The notes under the pieces were generated by a model. It was not told where the DNA came from. It ran no database searches and worked only from the letters and a program-made list of their open reading frames with translations. Of a DNA stretch of 5,899 nucleotides, positions 4,669 through 5,899 are shown piece by piece. How positions within the stretch are numbered: position 1 is the stretch's first letter; the number at the start of each line of letters is the position of its first letter. The stretch covers positions 1 through 5,899 of the forward strand of contig DAHUYY010000124.1 of the NCBI GenBank assembly GCA_027306845.1, read 5' to 3'. The DNA is from Vulcanimicrobiota bacterium. Its GTDB lineage: Bacteria; Vulcanimicrobiota; Vulcanimicrobiia; Vulcanimicrobiales; Vulcanimicrobiaceae. A program made the translations under genes and the position numbers.

Positions 4669-5899
4669 ACGCCGGTCGCCCGCTTCGCGTTCTCTGCATC
4701 GATGATTCATCCGACGATGCCGATCTTAACGTGCTCGCGCTCGGGCGGGCAGGCTATCGCGTTGAGACGCAGCGCGCCGATCGTGAAGATGCCGCGCGCG
4801 AAGCGCTCGACCGCGCGAGTTGGGATGTCGTGCTTTGCGATTATTCGATGCCGAATTTCAGCGCGCCGGCGATGTTGGCGTTGCTCGCCGAACGAGATCT
4901 CGATATTCCGTGCTTGATCGTATCGGGGGCGATCGGTGAAGAAGCCGCCGCCGAGGCGATTCGCTTAGGTGCGTACGACTATATTTTCAAAAATAACCTA
5001 AAACGTCTCGGACCGGCCGTCGATCGCGCGTTACGCGATGCCGACCTGCGACGCGCGCGGCGCATTATCGAGCAGCAACTACGCGCGAGCGAGACGCGGT
5101 TGCGCCTTCTTTTCGAACAATTACCGGCGCTTGTGGTGACCACCGACACCGACCTGACGATTACTTCGATCGAAGGTGCGCGTTTGGGTGCGCTGGGCAT
5201 GGAAAGCGAAGCCCTGCTCAACACGCGCATCGCGACCTCGGCGTTGATCGCCGATGAGTCGCGTTTCCCCGTGCGCCGCGCCCACCTCAAAGCATTACAA
5301 GGGGTCGCCGGCGAGTACGAAATGATCTGGGGCGGAAAGACGCTGCAAGGGCACGTCGAGCCGCTGCGGACGGAGAGCGGAAGAATCGTCGGGACGATAT
5401 CGGTCGCATTCGATATTACCGAACGAAAAGTAGCCGAGCAGCGATTGACCTATTTTTCGCAGTTCGATCTTTTAACCGACCTTCCCAACCGCACCGTGCT
5501 CGAAGATCGGCTGGCGCAAGCCCTGGCGCTCGCGATGCGACACGGCGACGAAATTGCGGTCTTTGCAATCGATCTCGACCGATTCAAAGAGGTTAACGAA
5601 AGCTACGGGCGGACGAGCGGCGACGAACTCCTCCGCGGCGTCGGCCGTCGGTTGCGCCGCCTCTTCGACGACACCGCTACGGTCTCGCGATTCGGCGAAG
5701 ACCTCTTCGTTATTCTTGCGATCGGCCTCAATTCAAGAGAGATCGTCGAGACGCAGGCGCGGCGTATTCGCGATGCCTTTGAATCGCCGTTCGAAATTCG
5801 CGAATCCGATATTTATGTGACCGCCAGCGTCGGCATCGCTTTGGCCGGTGAAGATGGTAACGATGCTCACGGTTTGATCGAATCGGCGGAAGCGGCATT
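4665..5899 (+). CDS. REC-PAS-GGDEF protein with degenerate signature, 3' end outside the window
   Basis: An open frame of 411 codons running to the window edge without a stop. The receiver domain (about 6-125) has D13/D14, phosphoacceptor D59 (LCDYSMP), S87 and K109, so it looks phosphorylatable. A PAS domain spans about 140-253 and ends in the usual DITERK. The GGDEF domain starts near 258 (DLLTDLPNR, 268-276). Its metal and nucleotide residues D303, N311 and D320 are kept, but the signature reads GEDLF (344-348) in place of GGDEF. The second glycine and the catalytic acidic residue are replaced, and no RxxD inhibitory site precedes it. Diguanylate cyclase activity is therefore doubtful; the domain may bind GTP as a regulator. 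Such domains are commonly followed by EAL, which would lie beyond the edge. The ATG overlaps the previous stop (ATGA) and has no clear ribosome site, so it depends on coupling. Confidence 0.9.
   Translation, partial: MNAGRPLRVLCIDDSSDDADLNVLALGRAGYRVETQRADREDAAREALDRASWDVVLCDYSMPNFSAPAMLALLAERDLDIPCLIVSGAIGEEAAAEAIRLGAYDYIFKNNLKRLGPAVDRALRDADLRRARRIIEQQLRASETRLRLLFEQLPALVVTTDTDLTITSIEGARLGALGMESEALLNTRIATSALIADESRFPVRRAHLKALQGVAGEYEMIWGGKTLQGHVEPLRTESGRIVGTISVAFDITERKVAEQRLTYFSQFDLLTDLPNRTVLEDRLAQALALAMRHGDEIAVFAIDLDRFKEVNESYGRTSGDELLRGVGRRLRRLFDDTATVSRFGEDLFVILAIGLNSREIVETQARRIRDAFESPFEIRESDIYVTASVGIALAGEDGNDAHGLIESAEAA

Noticed and set aside
1..5899. Mobile element, CRISPR array, phage or defence island
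   Set aside because: No transposase, integrase, direct-repeat array, attachment-site duplication at the tRNAs or toxin-like gene was found; all recognised genes are housekeeping or signalling genes.

Overview
The window is a GC-rich bacterial chromosome segment of ordinary housekeeping and signalling genes. No mobile element, CRISPR array or phage signature was seen. The sigma factor is strikingly like the Spo0H/SigH of endospore formers. The GC-rich coding style, the branched phosphorelay with PAS, GAF and GGDEF domains, and the locus layout suggest a deep-branching lineage such as Candidatus Eremiobacterota (WPS-2), or a high-GC relative of the Firmicutes. This placement is inference; no rRNA or marker protein here settles it.

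Layout. (1) Positions 1-763: a near-consensus sigma-70 promoter, then a SigH-family sigma factor on the + strand. (2) Positions 764-1290: a small ferredoxin-like gene on the - strand, convergent with sigH and lying just downstream of a - strand tRNA-Thr(UGU). A long GC-rich hairpin sits where the two genes meet. (3) Positions 1291-1434: a divergent intergenic region with a plausible promoter for the + strand tRNAs. (4) Positions 1435-1681: tRNA-Tyr(GUA), tRNA-Gly(UCC) and tRNA-Thr(GGU), all with encoded CCA. (5) Positions 1748-2155: msrB, a zinc-type methionine sulfoxide reductase B. (6) Positions 2279-5899: a tightly packed signalling operon of a soluble PAS-GAF-PAS histidine kinase, an Rcp1-like single-domain response regulator, and a REC-PAS-GGDEF protein that runs off the window. 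The second and third genes are joined to their predecessors by 4-base GTGA and ATGA stop/start overlaps.

How the parts fit. The tRNA set Thr(UGU)-Tyr(GUA)-Gly(UCC)-Thr(GGU) is the same set and order that precedes tuf in Escherichia coli (thrU-tyrU-glyT-thrT-tufB), and sigH lies near tuf/secE/nusG in many Firmicutes. The left half therefore looks like a rearranged remnant of an old translation/transcription locus: the first tRNA is inverted and msrB sits where tuf would be expected. In the right half, one kinase faces two receivers. One is a free receiver; the other is fused to a PAS domain and a GGDEF domain whose signature is degenerate (GEDLF). The output is therefore probably c-di-GMP related but not simple diguanylate synthesis; an EAL domain beyond the right edge is the likeliest continuation.
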